The position numbers and the translations under genes are program-made. Positions 6,286 to 13,991 of a stretch of DNA of 23,348 bases are shown here, piece by piece. Below the pieces are notes generated by a model that saw only the letters and a program-made list of their open reading frames with translations, made no database searches and was not told the origin of the DNA. Numbering within the stretch: the first letter of the stretch is position 1; each line of letters begins with the position of its first letter. Source of the stretch: Chloroflexota bacterium (GTDB lineage: Bacteria > Chloroflexota > Dehalococcoidia > DSTF01 > JACRBR01); assembly GCA_021813085.1 (NCBI GenBank), contig JAKAMA010000001.1, positions 1 through 23,348 of the forward strand, written 5' to 3'.

Positions 6286-8361
6286 CTACGCGTGGGCCGC
6301 GGCCTCGCGCGCCTTCTGCGCCTCCGCGATCACCTTCTGGGCGATGTGCTGCGGCACTTCCTCGTAGTGGTCGAACTGCATCTCGAAGCTGCCGCGCCCC
6401 TGCGTGATCGAGCGGAGGTCCGTCGCGTAGCGCAGGACGTCGGCGAGCGGCGCCTCGGCGTCGATGATCGTCATACCGCCGTCGTCGGGGCTCATGCCGT
6501 GCACCTTCGCGCGTTTGCCGTTCAGGTCGCTCATCACGTCGCCGGTGTTCGACTCGGGCACGCGGATCCGCATCGCCACGATCGGTTCCAGAAGCACGGG
6601 GTTGGCTTTCAGCGCGCCCTGCTTCAGCGCCTGCGACCCGGCGAGCTTGAACGCCATCTCGGATGAGTCGACCGGGTGCTCCTTGCCGTCGAACAGTGTG
6701 ACGCGCACGTCGACCATCGGGAAGTGTGCGAGCGCGCCCTCATGCATCGCCTCGGCGACGCCCTTCTCGACGGCGGGGATGTAGTTTCGCGGCACCGCGC
6801 CGCCGACCACCTTATCGACGAACTGGAAGCCGCCGCCCCTGTTCGGCTCGACCTTGATCGACACGCGCGCGTACTGGCCGTGGCCGCCGGTCTGCTTCTT
6901 GTGGATGTACTCGGAGTCGACGCTCGTCGTCACGGTCTCGCGGTAGGGGACGCGGGGCGCGTGCAGGTCGACCTCGACGCCGAACTTGCGCTTCATGCGC
7001 TCCGCGGCGACCTCGACGTGCGCTTCACCCATGCCGGAGATGATCGTCTCTCCGGTCATCTCGTCGCGCCGGACGACGAGGGTGGGGTCCTCCTCGGCGA
7101 TGCGCTGGAGCGACGGGCCGAGCTTGTCGACATCGGCTTTGCCCTTCGGCGTCACGGCGACGTTGAAGGGCGGACGCGGGAAGCGGACCGGCGGCAGCTT
7201 CAGCGGGTGTTCCCTGGTGCAGAGCGTGTCGCCCGTGACCGTGTGCGCGAGCTTTGCCAGCGCGCCGATGTCGCCGGCGACGAGCGATGGCACGTGCTCC
7301 TGCGTCTTCCCCCTGAGCGCGATGAGCTGGCCCACGCGCTCATCGCTCTCCTGGTTGGCGTTCCAGACGTGCGAGTCACCCCGCAGGGTGCCCGAGAGGA
7401 CGCGCAGGTACGTCAGCTTGCCCACGAACGGGTCCGCGGCCGTCTTGAAGACCAGTGCGGCGAGCGGCCCGGCCGGTCCCGCCGCGAGCGTCTCCTCGCC
7501 GGAGCGTCCCTGGGCCCGTCGCGGCGGGACGTCGGCCGGTGACGGGCCATACGCCACCAGCGCATCGAGGAACCGGGCGATGCCGATGTTCTTCGTCGAT
7601 GAGCCGGCGAAGACGGGGTACGTCGCCCCGCTCGCGATCCCCTTGCGGAGGGCGCCCGTCAGCTCGTCCTCGCTCAGCGCCTCGCCGTCCAGGTACTTCG
7701 CCAGCACGTCATCGTCGGCCTCGCAGACGGCCTCGACGAGCTGCTCGCGCGCCGCCTCCACCGCCTCCGCCAGGTCTGCCGGCACCTCCGCGGCGGTGGC
7801 CTTCTCGCCCATGTATGCCGTCCGCCGCAACAGGTCCACCACACCGGCGAAGCTGTCCTGCGAGCCAATCGGCAGCGCCAGGGGTGCGATGCGCTTGCCG
7901 TACCTCGCCTGGAGCTGGGCGATGGCCTGGGCGTAGTTGGCGTTCTCCCGGTCCATGCGGTTGACGAGGATGACCCGCGGCAGGCCCGCCTCGTCGGCGT
8001 GCATCCACGCCTGCTCCGTGCCGACCTGCACCCCGCCGACCGCGTCCACGACGACGACGCCGAGGTCGGCGGCGGCGATGCCGCTCTTCACCTCGCCGAC
8101 GAAGTCCGCGTAGCCCGGACAATCGATGATGTTGATCTTGTGGTGCGCCCATTCGCAGGGGATGAGCGAGAGACTCAGGCTGATCTTGCGCTTCACCTCG
8201 TCCGGCTCGAAGTCGGAGATCGCCGTACCGTCGTCGACGCGGCCCATGCGCGTGGTCGCGCCGCTGAGGAACGCGGCCGCCTCGGCCAGGGAGGTCTTGC
8301 CGGTGCCGCCGTGGCCCACAAGGACGACGTTTCGGATCTGCTCTGTCTTGTACTCGTTCAT
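6286..8361 (-). CDS. Elongation factor G-like GTPase (EF-G paralogue)
   Basis: The 691-residue product has the EF-G domain order: GTPase domain (residues 1-280), beta-barrel domain II, domain III (VRFPRPPFNVAVTPK onward), domain IV (TGGHGQYARVSIKVEP) and domain V ending GSFEMQFDHYEEVPQHIAQK. The P-loop is GHGGTGKT (16-23), the G3 box DCPG (80-83), and the G4 box NRMD (134-137), where canonical EF-G has AHIDAGKT, DTPG and NKMD. The switch I RGIT motif is replaced by KRKIS. These traits mark the EF-G-like (EF-G2/FusA2) branch, not housekeeping fusA. Its role, whether ribosome-associated or regulatory, is unsettled. ATG at 8361 follows CAGGAG at about 12 bp spacing. It has its own promoter, 177 bp downstream of the TolB-like gene. 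Confidence 0.9.
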   Translation of the reverse strand: MNEYKTEQIRNVVLVGHGGTGKTSLAEAAAFLSGATTRMGRVDDGTAISDFEPDEVKRKISLSLSLIPCEWAHHKINIIDCPGYADFVGEVKSGIAAADLGVVVVDAVGGVQVGTEQAWMHADEAGLPRVILVNRMDRENANYAQAIAQLQARYGKRIAPLALPIGSQDSFAGVVDLLRRTAYMGEKATAAEVPADLAEAVEAAREQLVEAVCEADDDVLAKYLDGEALSEDELTGALRKGIASGATYPVFAGSSTKNIGIARFLDALVAYGPSPADVPPRRAQGRSGEETLAAGPAGPLAALVFKTAADPFVGKLTYLRVLSGTLRGDSHVWNANQESDERVGQLIALRGKTQEHVPSLVAGDIGALAKLAHTVTGDTLCTREHPLKLPPVRFPRPPFNVAVTPKGKADVDKLGPSLQRIAEEDPTLVVRRDEMTGETIISGMGEAHVEVAAERMKRKFGVEVDLHAPRVPYRETVTTSVDSEYIHKKQTGGHGQYARVSIKVEPNRGGGFQFVDKVVGGAVPRNYIPAVEKGVAEAMHEGALAHFPMVDVRVTLFDGKEHPVDSSEMAFKLAGSQALKQGALKANPVLLEPIVAMRIRVPESNTGDVMSDLNGKRAKVHGMSPDDGGMTIIDAEAPLADVLRYATDLRSITQGRGSFEMQFDHYEEVPQHIAQKVIAEAQKAREAAAHA

Positions 8362-8430
8362 GCCCAGATACGACTCCTGGATACAGCGCCCGGGGCCTGC
8401 CGGTACCCGAAGGGAACGGTGTGGAACCGG

Positions 8431-8436
8431 ATCATA
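8431..8436 (-). promoter_or_regulatory. -10 element upstream of the EF-G-like gene
   Basis: On the minus strand TATGAT matches 5 of 6 consensus bases. Transcription would start near 8424 and give a leader of about 60 nt. The -35 region at 17 bp is poor (TTCCGG), so the promoter is tentative, but it suggests that the EF-G paralogue is transcribed independently of argS. Confidence 0.4.
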
Positions 8437-8537
8437 CAACCGTGGGCACGGAGCCGGAAGAGATGGAGTTGCTCCCGCGGGGACCCGGCGCCGCCCCTGC
8501 CCTCGGCGGGCACCGCCCCGCGACGGGCGACCATCGC

Positions 8538-9503
8538 CTACCAGTCCGGTACGTTCTCCCTGAGGTCGGGCGTGTCGCTGAGCCGGCGCTGGTGCGAGCC
8601 GTCCCGGTCCATGAGGTACAAGTCCGGATTGCCGTCGCGGTCGGAGATGAACACCATCGTCCGGTCGTCGGGCGAGGCGTTGGCGTAGTCGTCGCGGGCG
8701 TCCGTGGTGGTGAGCGCCACGTCGTGGGCGCCGCTCGTGTCCGGGTCCGACATGTTGTGGGCGAAGATGTTGAGCTTGCCGCTCGGCCCGGGCGCCGCGT
8801 ACGTGAGCCGCGTGCCGTCGCGCGAGAAGTGCGGGCACACGTCGGGCCCCTTCGTCGCGATCCGCACGCGCACCTGCAGGGTGGCCACGTCGACGGAGTA
8901 GATGTGGGCGTTGCCGTAGGCCTGCCCCGTCCCCTCGTCCTTCTCGATGGCCGAGAAGTACACCTCGCGGCCGTCGCGCGTCCATGACGGGAACTCGGCG
9001 AAGGAATAGGGCCCGGCGAGCTGGCGCTGGTGCGTGCCATCCGCGTCCATGCGCCAGACCGTCCAGCCGTCGGTGGACTGCCGCACGTAGGCGACGGTCT
9101 TGCCGTCCGGCGAATACCTGGGGCTGTACTCGCCGGCGTCCGGCGTGTCAGTGAGAGGCCGGGCGTCTCCGCCGGACCGGTCCATGGTGTAGATGTCCGT
9201 CTGCGCCTGTCCGTCGCGGTTGGAGACGAAGATGATCCGCCGGCGGTCCAGCGACCACGCCGGGTTCCCGTCGAACTTCGTCCCGTGTGTGATCTGCGTG
9301 GTGGCGCCGGACGAGGGGTCGATCGTGTAGACGTTCACGGTCTCGCCGCGCGCCGCCTCGTAGACGATGAGCGCGCGCGGGCCGCCGCCGCCGCATGCGA
9401 ACACCGATCCCGCCACCGCGATCAGCGCGCAGAGGGCGACTCGAGCGCTCGGGCCGCTGGTACGGTGGCGGCCGGGCCGGCCGGCCGTGACCGTCGTGCG
9501 CAA
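8538..9503 (-). CDS. TolB-like beta-propeller lipoprotein
   Basis: The 321-residue product starts with a basic tail, a hydrophobic stretch (VALCALIAVAGSVFA) and a lipobox SVFAC near residue 37, so it is probably a lipid-anchored extracytoplasmic protein. The rest consists of repeated PD40/TolB blades: DGNPAWSLDRRRIIFVSNRD, GEYSPRYSPDGKTVAYV, FAEFPSWTRDGREVYF, VCPHFSRDGTRLTYA and YANASPDDRTMVFISDRDG, i.e. five or six blades of the WSPDG type. Such propellers bind proteins or ligands; no catalytic motif is seen. The start is TTG (9501-9503), chosen because GAGGAGG lies 8 bp upstream. That ribosome site is within the 16 bp between it and the argS stop, so it is co-transcribed with argS. Not a tolB orthologue: no Tol-Pal genes are nearby. 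Confidence 0.85.
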   Translation of the reverse strand: MRTTVTAGRPGRHRTSGPSARVALCALIAVAGSVFACGGGGPRALIVYEAARGETVNVYTIDPSSGATTQITHGTKFDGNPAWSLDRRRIIFVSNRDGQAQTDIYTMDRSGGDARPLTDTPDAGEYSPRYSPDGKTVAYVRQSTDGWTVWRMDADGTHQRQLAGPYSFAEFPSWTRDGREVYFSAIEKDEGTGQAYGNAHIYSVDVATLQVRVRIATKGPDVCPHFSRDGTRLTYAAPGPSGKLNIFAHNMSDPDTSGAHDVALTTTDARDDYANASPDDRTMVFISDRDGNPDLYLMDRDGSHQRRLSDTPDLRENVPDW

Positions 9504-9519
9504 GCGGGCGTCCTCCTCG

Positions 9520-11199
9520 CTACATGCGCTCCGGCGCCGACACGCCCATCAAGCCGAGGGCGCGCGCGAGCGTCAGCCGGGCGGCGCCGCAGAGCTTCAG
9601 CCGCGCCGCGGACAGCGGCCGCGCGTCGGCGTCGAGCACGCGGCACTCCGTGTAGAAGGCGTGGAACGCCGTCGCGAGGTCCTGCGCGTAGTGGGGCAGG
9701 TGGTGCGGCTCTTTGCTGCGGGCCATCATCTGGACCAGTTCCGGGAGCTGGAGCATCTTGCGCACCAGGTCGAGTTCCGCCGGATGGGCGAGCAGCGCGA
9801 CGTCGCCGCCCTCCGCCGAGAAGCCGCGCTCGGCGGCGTTCGCGAGGATGCCGGCGATGCGGGCGTGCGCGTACTGCACGTAGTACACGGGGTTTTCGGC
9901 CGCCTGCTTCTTCGCCAGCTCGAGGTCAAACTCCATCTGGCTGTCCGCCGACCGCGCAAGGAAGAAGAAGCGCGCCGCATCGACTCCGACCTCGTCGACG
10001 ACGTCGCGCATCAGCACGAGGTTGCCCGCGCGCTTGGAGAGCCGCACCAGCTCATCGCCGCGGCGGAAGCTCACGAGCTGATAGATGATGATGTCGAGGT
10101 GGTCCGGGTCGACGCCGATCGCCTCGACGGCGGCCTTCATGCGTGAGACGTGGCCCTGGTGGTCGGCGCCCCAGATGTCGATCACGAGGTCGAAGGCGCG
10201 CCGCGCGAACTTGTCGTAGTGGTAGGCGATGTCTGAGGCGAAGTACGTCGGCTTGCCGGTGCTGCGAATGACGACGTTGTCCTTGTCCTCGCCCAGCTCG
10301 GTCGAGGCGAACCAGAGCGCGCCTTCCTTCTCGACGAGGTAGCCCTTGCCGCGCAGCGTCCGCATCGCGGCGTCGTAGGCGTTGCCGGCGCCGCCCGGCT
10401 CGTCCTGGTACAGCGAGCGCTCGCGGAACCACTCGTCGTAGCGGACGCCGAGGCGCTTCATGTCCTCTTCGATCTGCTCGACCATCAGGTCGATGCCGCG
10501 GAGGACCAGCTCCTCGGGGGGTGCGCCGATGCTGGCGTCGGCGTACCGCGCGCCCAGTTCGTCCTTCAGCCGACGGGCCAGGTCGACCATGTATTCGCCC
10601 GGATATCCGTCGGCGGGAATCTCGACGTCCCTGCCGAACAACTGCTGGTAGCGCGCCAGCAGGGTGCGGCCGAAGACGTCGGTCTGCGTGCCGGCGTCGT
10701 TGACGAGGTACTCGCGCTCGACCTGGTATCCGGCGGCCTGGAGCACGGACGCGAGCACGTCGCCGATCGCGGCGCCGCGGCCGTTGCCGGCGGTCAGCGG
10801 CCCGGTGGGGTTGGCGCTGACGAACTCGACCTGCACGCGCTTGCCGCCGCCCAGCGCGACGTCGCCGAACGCCGGGCCGGCCGCGATGATGGCATCGACC
10901 TGGCTCGCCAGCCACGCTTCCGACAGGCGGAAGTTGATGAAGCCCGGGGGCGCCGGCTCCGCCGCGGCGACGGCGCCGCTCGCCGGCAGTCTGCCGGCCA
11001 GGCGCCGGGCGATCTCCAGCGGGTCTGCCCGGGCGGCGCGCGCGAGGCGCAGCGGCAGGCTCGTCGCGTAGTCGCCGTGCTCTGGCCGGGCGGGCCGTTC
11101 GATGGTGACCTCTGGCAGCACGACCCGCGGCAGCTCGCCGTGGTCCATCGCCGCGCGCGCCGCTGTCTCCACCATCGCCGAGAGATCGTCGCGGATCAT
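9520..11199 (-). CDS. argS: Arginyl-tRNA synthetase
   Basis: The 559-residue class I synthetase charges tRNA-Arg with arginine. The N-terminal Add1 domain (about 1-75) includes RPARPEHGDYATS. The Rossmann core starts at VQVEFVSANPTGPL. VVIRSTGKPTYFASDIAYHYDK and DIWGADHQGHVSRM are family hallmarks. The KMSKS region appears as RLSKRAGN, common in ArgRS, and the C-terminal DALR anticodon domain includes QYAHARI. Unusually, the HIGH motif following NPTGPL is TAGN (136-139), lacking both histidines. Length is normal. The ATG at 11199 is chosen because homology begins right there; no strong Shine-Dalgarno is visible. The TolB-like gene follows 16 bp downstream. Three hairpins separate argS from the upstream gene. 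Confidence 0.95.
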   Translation of the reverse strand: MIRDDLSAMVETAARAAMDHGELPRVVLPEVTIERPARPEHGDYATSLPLRLARAARADPLEIARRLAGRLPASGAVAAAEPAPPGFINFRLSEAWLASQVDAIIAAGPAFGDVALGGGKRVQVEFVSANPTGPLTAGNGRGAAIGDVLASVLQAAGYQVEREYLVNDAGTQTDVFGRTLLARYQQLFGRDVEIPADGYPGEYMVDLARRLKDELGARYADASIGAPPEELVLRGIDLMVEQIEEDMKRLGVRYDEWFRERSLYQDEPGGAGNAYDAAMRTLRGKGYLVEKEGALWFASTELGEDKDNVVIRSTGKPTYFASDIAYHYDKFARRAFDLVIDIWGADHQGHVSRMKAAVEAIGVDPDHLDIIIYQLVSFRRGDELVRLSKRAGNLVLMRDVVDEVGVDAARFFFLARSADSQMEFDLELAKKQAAENPVYYVQYAHARIAGILANAAERGFSAEGGDVALLAHPAELDLVRKMLQLPELVQMMARSKEPHHLPHYAQDLATAFHAFYTECRVLDADARPLSAARLKLCGAARLTLARALGLMGVSAPERM

Positions 11200-11333
11200 G
11201 ATGCGGTCCAAATGGAAAGGCGCGCTCTCCGATCGGCCCGGGGACATCGTCCACGGCGGCGCGCGCCCGTTCGATAACGCCGGCAGCGTAGCGCATGCCC
11301 GCGGCGCGCGCCACGAAGCTGTGTACCGCGCCG

Positions 11334-11403
11334 TCCGGCTTCGCCGGATGCACAGCCGGGGGCGGCTGTGCTCCACGCCCTGCGGGCACGCACGGCGTGC
11401 GTG
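11334..11403 (-). terminator. Three tandem hairpins downstream of the His-rich membrane gene
   Basis: Three perfect inverted repeats follow one another between the stop at 11407 and argS. They are 11387-11403 (7-bp stem CACGCAC/GTGCGTG, 3-nt loop), 11350-11371 (9-bp stem GCACAGCCG/CGGCTGTGC, 4-nt loop) and 11334-11348 (6-bp stem TCCGGC/GCCGGA, 3-nt loop). No T-tract follows. They probably end the TetR/membrane-protein transcript or protect its 3' end, leaving argS to its own promoter. Confidence 0.5.
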
Positions 11404-11406
11404 TCG

Positions 11407-12666
11407 TTAGCGCGCGATTGTCCCGTTCGGCTGGGCGGGCGCGGCGGTCTTCGCCGCCGCGACCTGCTGCTTGTAGAGGGCGCCGTTCAGGTAGGCGAAC
11501 ACGCCATCGGGGTTGTCCTGCCCGGGCGCCACCCAGACATGCATCATCCACTTCAGGCTCGGCGTGAAGGTGCCACCCTTCGCCGCGCAGCTCGCGGCGG
11601 TCTCTCCCTCGCTCGCGCTCTTGAGGCCGACGAGGCAGAGGCCGTTGTGCTCGTGCCAGAGCGCCAGGTTGCCGGCCCAGGTGTTCGTGGGCGGCGCGCT
11701 GGCGGTGACGCCGCCGACGCCGGGCACCATCAGGTACCAGACGCCGACGAGCTTCGCGGTGCCGCTGTTGTCGATCGTGCTGAACAGGAGCCCGCTCGGG
11801 CGGTTTGGGTCGAAGACGCCGCTGCGGATCACGGCGTAGTTGAGCCAGTGCTCTCCCATGTAGGGCACATCGCTCGTGGTGCGGACGTAGCCGGCGGCCT
11901 TCGCCGCGTCCGGCGTCGGGTACTTGAGCGCGACCTGGTGCACCTCCTCGAGCTGCTGGCGCAGTTTCGGGATGTCGGCGAGCGTCATCGTGCCGGGCGG
12001 AAACAGCGGCAGCAACTGCGCGTCCGTCAGCGTCACGATCTGCGTGTAGGTCGGCTGCTTGCCCTTGTCGTGCGCGCTGTGGCCGCTGCCATCCGCACCC
12101 TGAAGCAGGGCGCCGGGGACGTTTGCCGCCGCGGTCGGCGCGGCGCCCGGGGCCAGGCCGTTCTGCTGCAAGCCCTGCACGATGCCGCCGGACTCGGCCG
12201 TGGTGCCGGCACCGTGGTTGTGCACGGGCGCGGCCGTCGTCGGGGTGGCGTGGCTGTGGCCGATCGTCGCGCCGGACGCCGCCAGGTAGGTGATCGACGC
12301 AACCGCGACGGCCGCCGTCAGCACCCACGCCGCCGTGACCGGCACGACGCGCCGGAGGAGCTCGCGGCGCGTCTCGATGCCGCGGAACGCCGAGATGCTG
12401 AGGCCGATGAGCGTGCTGAGGCCGGCGAGCACGAGGCCGACCGCCACCACCACGTGGCCCGGGTTCGAGAAGCTCAGCAGGGACTCCTCGGCCGCGCTGT
12501 GGTTGTGACGGTAGGCGTCTACGGCGAGCCCGATGAAGACGATGACCGTGCCGGACGCGGCCAGCGCGAACCACGTCGTCAGCGAGCGCAGGAGCGCGAG
12601 GTTCATCGAACGCTCGCGCAGCGAGGGGGTGTGTTCGGTGTGTCCGAACCGGTCCATCGTCGTCAT
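11407..12666 (-). CDS. Three-TM protein with a His/Met/Cys-rich C-terminal domain, function unknown
   Basis: I do not recognise a characterised family. The 419-residue product has three membrane spans (about 31-50, 70-92, 108-130), a low-complexity linker carrying HSHA, HNHG and GHSAHDKGK (137-202), and a C-terminal domain of about 210 residues. That domain has motif-like blocks: YMGEHWLNY (269-277), FDPNRPSGLLF (285-295), LVGVWYLM (306-313), WHEHNGLCL (337-345), a further Cys at 360, and WMMHVWV (373-379). The clustered His, Met and Cys residues suggest metal (perhaps copper) binding, which is inference. With three spans, the large domain probably faces outside. The ATG at 12666 lies 10 bp after the TetR stop, so the two form an operon that the TetR protein probably controls. 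Confidence 0.75.
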   Translation of the reverse strand: MTTMDRFGHTEHTPSLRERSMNLALLRSLTTWFALAASGTVIVFIGLAVDAYRHNHSAAEESLLSFSNPGHVVVAVGLVLAGLSTLIGLSISAFRGIETRRELLRRVVPVTAAWVLTAAVAVASITYLAASGATIGHSHATPTTAAPVHNHGAGTTAESGGIVQGLQQNGLAPGAAPTAAANVPGALLQGADGSGHSAHDKGKQPTYTQIVTLTDAQLLPLFPPGTMTLADIPKLRQQLEEVHQVALKYPTPDAAKAAGYVRTTSDVPYMGEHWLNYAVIRSGVFDPNRPSGLLFSTIDNSGTAKLVGVWYLMVPGVGGVTASAPPTNTWAGNLALWHEHNGLCLVGLKSASEGETAASCAAKGGTFTPSLKWMMHVWVAPGQDNPDGVFAYLNGALYKQQVAAAKTAAPAQPNGTIAR

Positions 12667-12676
12667 GGCCGCGTCC

Positions 12677-13324
12677 CTACCTTCCGGATGCGCCAGCTCC
12701 CGGCGTCCCCGCCACCGGACGCAGGTACGCGGCGATCATCTCCGCGCACGTGTCCCGGTATGTGTCCGCATCCTCGCCGCCGGTCAGGACGAACGCCTGG
12801 TAGACGGCGATGCTCACGATCCCCTCGATCAGGCGCGTCGTGACGACGGGGTCGCACGGCCGCACCTGGCCGCGCTCGACGGCAGCGGCGAGCTCGCGGG
12901 CGACCGGGCGGTTGCGCACTTCAGCCGCCGCCTGCATCCCGCGCGTCAGTTCTGTGTCCGGGTCCAGGTTGATCACGGCGATCCGGACGAGGTCGCGGTT
13001 CGCCGAGCAGGCGGCGAAGATCTCGCGCACGCGGCGGCGGACGGTCTCGTCCATCGAAGCCTGCGGGGGGACGGCGCGCACCGCGCCCGCGATCAGCTCG
13101 GCAAGGCGCTGGTTGAGGGCGGCGAAGACGGCCTCCTTCGACGGGTAGTACAGGTAGATCGTGCCGAGGGCGATCCCCGCCTCTTCGGCGATGTCGGCGA
13201 TCGTCGTGCCGCGGAAGCCGCGGGTCGCGAAGACACGCCGCGCCGCCGCGAGGATCTCCTCGCGCCGTGCTGCCTTCGCCAACTCCGCGCGCTGGCCGCG
13301 GTCCAGGACGGGTGCTGCCGCCAT
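12677..13324 (-). CDS. TetR-family transcriptional regulator
   Basis: The 215-residue product has the TetR DNA-binding domain at the N-terminus: REEILAAARRVFATRGFRGTT (21-41) then the helix-turn-helix IADIAEEAGIALGTIYLYYPSKEAVFAAL (42-70). The all-helical C-terminal ligand domain (about 75-200) is variable, so the inducer is not predictable. It is a cytoplasmic dimeric repressor in most known cases. The start ATG at 13324 fits the usual short N-terminal tail; the Shine-Dalgarno (GGAG) is close and weak. A strong promoter overlapped by a palindrome lies just upstream, implying autorepression. The downstream membrane protein begins 10 bp after its stop and is the obvious target. Confidence 0.93.
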   Translation of the reverse strand: MAAAPVLDRGQRAELAKAARREEILAAARRVFATRGFRGTTIADIAEEAGIALGTIYLYYPSKEAVFAALNQRLAELIAGAVRAVPPQASMDETVRRRVREIFAACSANRDLVRIAVINLDPDTELTRGMQAAAEVRNRPVARELAAAVERGQVRPCDPVVTTRLIEGIVSIAVYQAFVLTGGEDADTYRDTCAEMIAAYLRPVAGTPGAGASGR

Positions 13325-13339
13325 CGGGCTCCGCTCGCT

Positions 13340-13379
13340 GAATTTCGTTCATTCTCGTCGCAGCGGCCAGCCATGTCAA
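13340..13379 (-). promoter_or_regulatory. TetR promoter with overlapping candidate operator
   Basis: On the minus strand a perfect -35 TTGACA (13374-13379) is followed by 17 bp and the -10 GAGAAT (13351-13356). GAATGAACGAAATTC (13340-13354) overlaps the -10 and is an imperfect inverted repeat with outer arms GAAT/ATTC. A GAATGA half-site is common among TetR-family operators. Repressor bound here would block its own promoter and the downstream membrane gene. Confidence 0.6.
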
Positions 13380-13477
13380 TGATCCAACCTGGCCCGCGTC
13401 CGCCGAGGTACGTAGGGGGGTGTTGCCGGCGGCGACGGGGACGGAGGCGCGGGAGCGGCCGTACGGCCCGCAGGGGG

Positions 13478-13483
13478 TAGAAT
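13478..13483 (+). promoter_or_regulatory. -10 element of the CAU-tRNA gene
   Basis: TAGAAT matches 5 of 6 -10 consensus bases and ends 8 bp before the tRNA 5' end at 13492, the distance expected for a transcript starting at or just before the mature tRNA. No good -35 is seen. Confidence 0.5.
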
Positions 13484-13491
13484 CAGCCGGC

Positions 13492-13566
13492 GGGCCCGTA
13501 GCTCAGCGGCAGAGCACCCGGCTCATAACCGGTGGCGCGCAGGTTCGAATCCTGCCGGGCCCACCA
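13492..13566 (+). tRNA. tRNA with CAU anticodon, probably tRNA-Ile2 (alternatively elongator Met)
   Basis: A full 75-nt cloverleaf: acceptor GGGCCCG/CGGGCCC, D arm GCTC/GAGC, anticodon loop CTCATAA, T arm GCAGG-TTCGAAT-CCTGC, discriminator A and encoded CCA. The G1-C72 pair excludes initiator tRNA. C4-G69 and C5-G68 are the pairs that TilS (lysidine synthetase) reads in known tRNA-Ile2, while elongator tRNA-Met of E. coli has other pairs there, so Ile2 is favoured. The first anticodon-stem pair (27-43) is a C/U mismatch. Confidence 0.93.
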
Positions 13567-13696
13567 CACCACTTCGTCACAGGCGGCGGCCCCCGCCTCC
13601 ACCCAGCCGGCCGTAGGTGCCCGCCCCCCTCTCTTGGTCGGAAGCCCGCCGCCACCAGCGAAACACGTCGGTGCCTGCCGATACGTGAGTGGGCTG

Positions 13697-13713
13697 GCGG
13701 CGCCTCGCGCCGC
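13697..13713 (+). other. Hairpin in the csrA leader
   Basis: GCGGCGC (13697-13703) and GCGCCGC (13707-13713) form a 7-bp stem with a CTC loop about 40 nt before the csrA ribosome site. It may fold in the csrA leader or end the upstream tRNA transcript. The remainder of the 201-bp gap between the tRNA and csrA holds no recognisable gene. Confidence 0.35.
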
Positions 13714-13767
13714 ATGGCCGCTGAGCCATTGAGGGCATGTCTCGGCCACGCGAAGGAGACGCAGGCG

Positions 13768-13977
13768 ATGCTGATTCTGACCAGGAAGGTAGACCAGGGG
13801 ATCGTGATCTCGGGCAACATCCTCGTGCGGGTGCTCGGGGTCGAGCGCGACCGGGTGAAGATCGGCATCAGCGCGCCCGGCGAAGTCACGGTGCTGCGCC
13901 AGGAACTGTGGCACGAGGGCGAGGGCGACAAGCCGTTCGAGCGGCGCGAGCCCAGGTCGCACGCGTCCGGGATGTGA
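13768..13977 (+). CDS. csrA: Carbon storage regulator CsrA
   Basis: The 69-residue product begins MLILTRKVDQGIVIS and continues through VRVLGVERDRVKIGISAPGEVTVLRQEL, the complete CsrA dimer fold. The RNA-contacting Arg6 (LTRK) and Arg44 (VLRQEL) are both present. CsrA binds GGA motifs in mRNA leaders and controls translation or stability. AAGGAG (13753-13758) gives a good ribosome site 9 bp before the ATG, and it contains the AGGA core that CsrA proteins bind, so autoregulation is possible. No fliW or flagellar gene is adjacent, unlike the usual setting. It converges with the Gfo/Idh/MocA-like gene across a double hairpin. The Arg/Ser tail (ERREPRSHASGM) is variable in the family. Confidence 0.96.
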   Translation: MLILTRKVDQGIVISGNILVRVLGVERDRVKIGISAPGEVTVLRQELWHEGEGDKPFERREPRSHASGM

Positions 13978-13991
13978 CGGCGGGCCACGCG

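Noticed and set aside
6286..8985. N-terminal extension of the EF-G paralogue by about 208 residues
   Set aside because: The extension overlaps the TolB-like gene in another frame; EF-G homology starts at the ATG at 8361.
8538..9503. Authentic tolB of a Tol-Pal system
   Set aside because: No tolQ, tolR, tolA or pal nearby, a lipobox instead of a plain signal peptide, and the probable lineage is not a classical outer-membrane one.
13492..13566. Initiator tRNA-Met
   Set aside because: Positions 1 and 72 pair as G-C and the anticodon stem lacks the three consecutive G-C pairs of initiator tRNAs.
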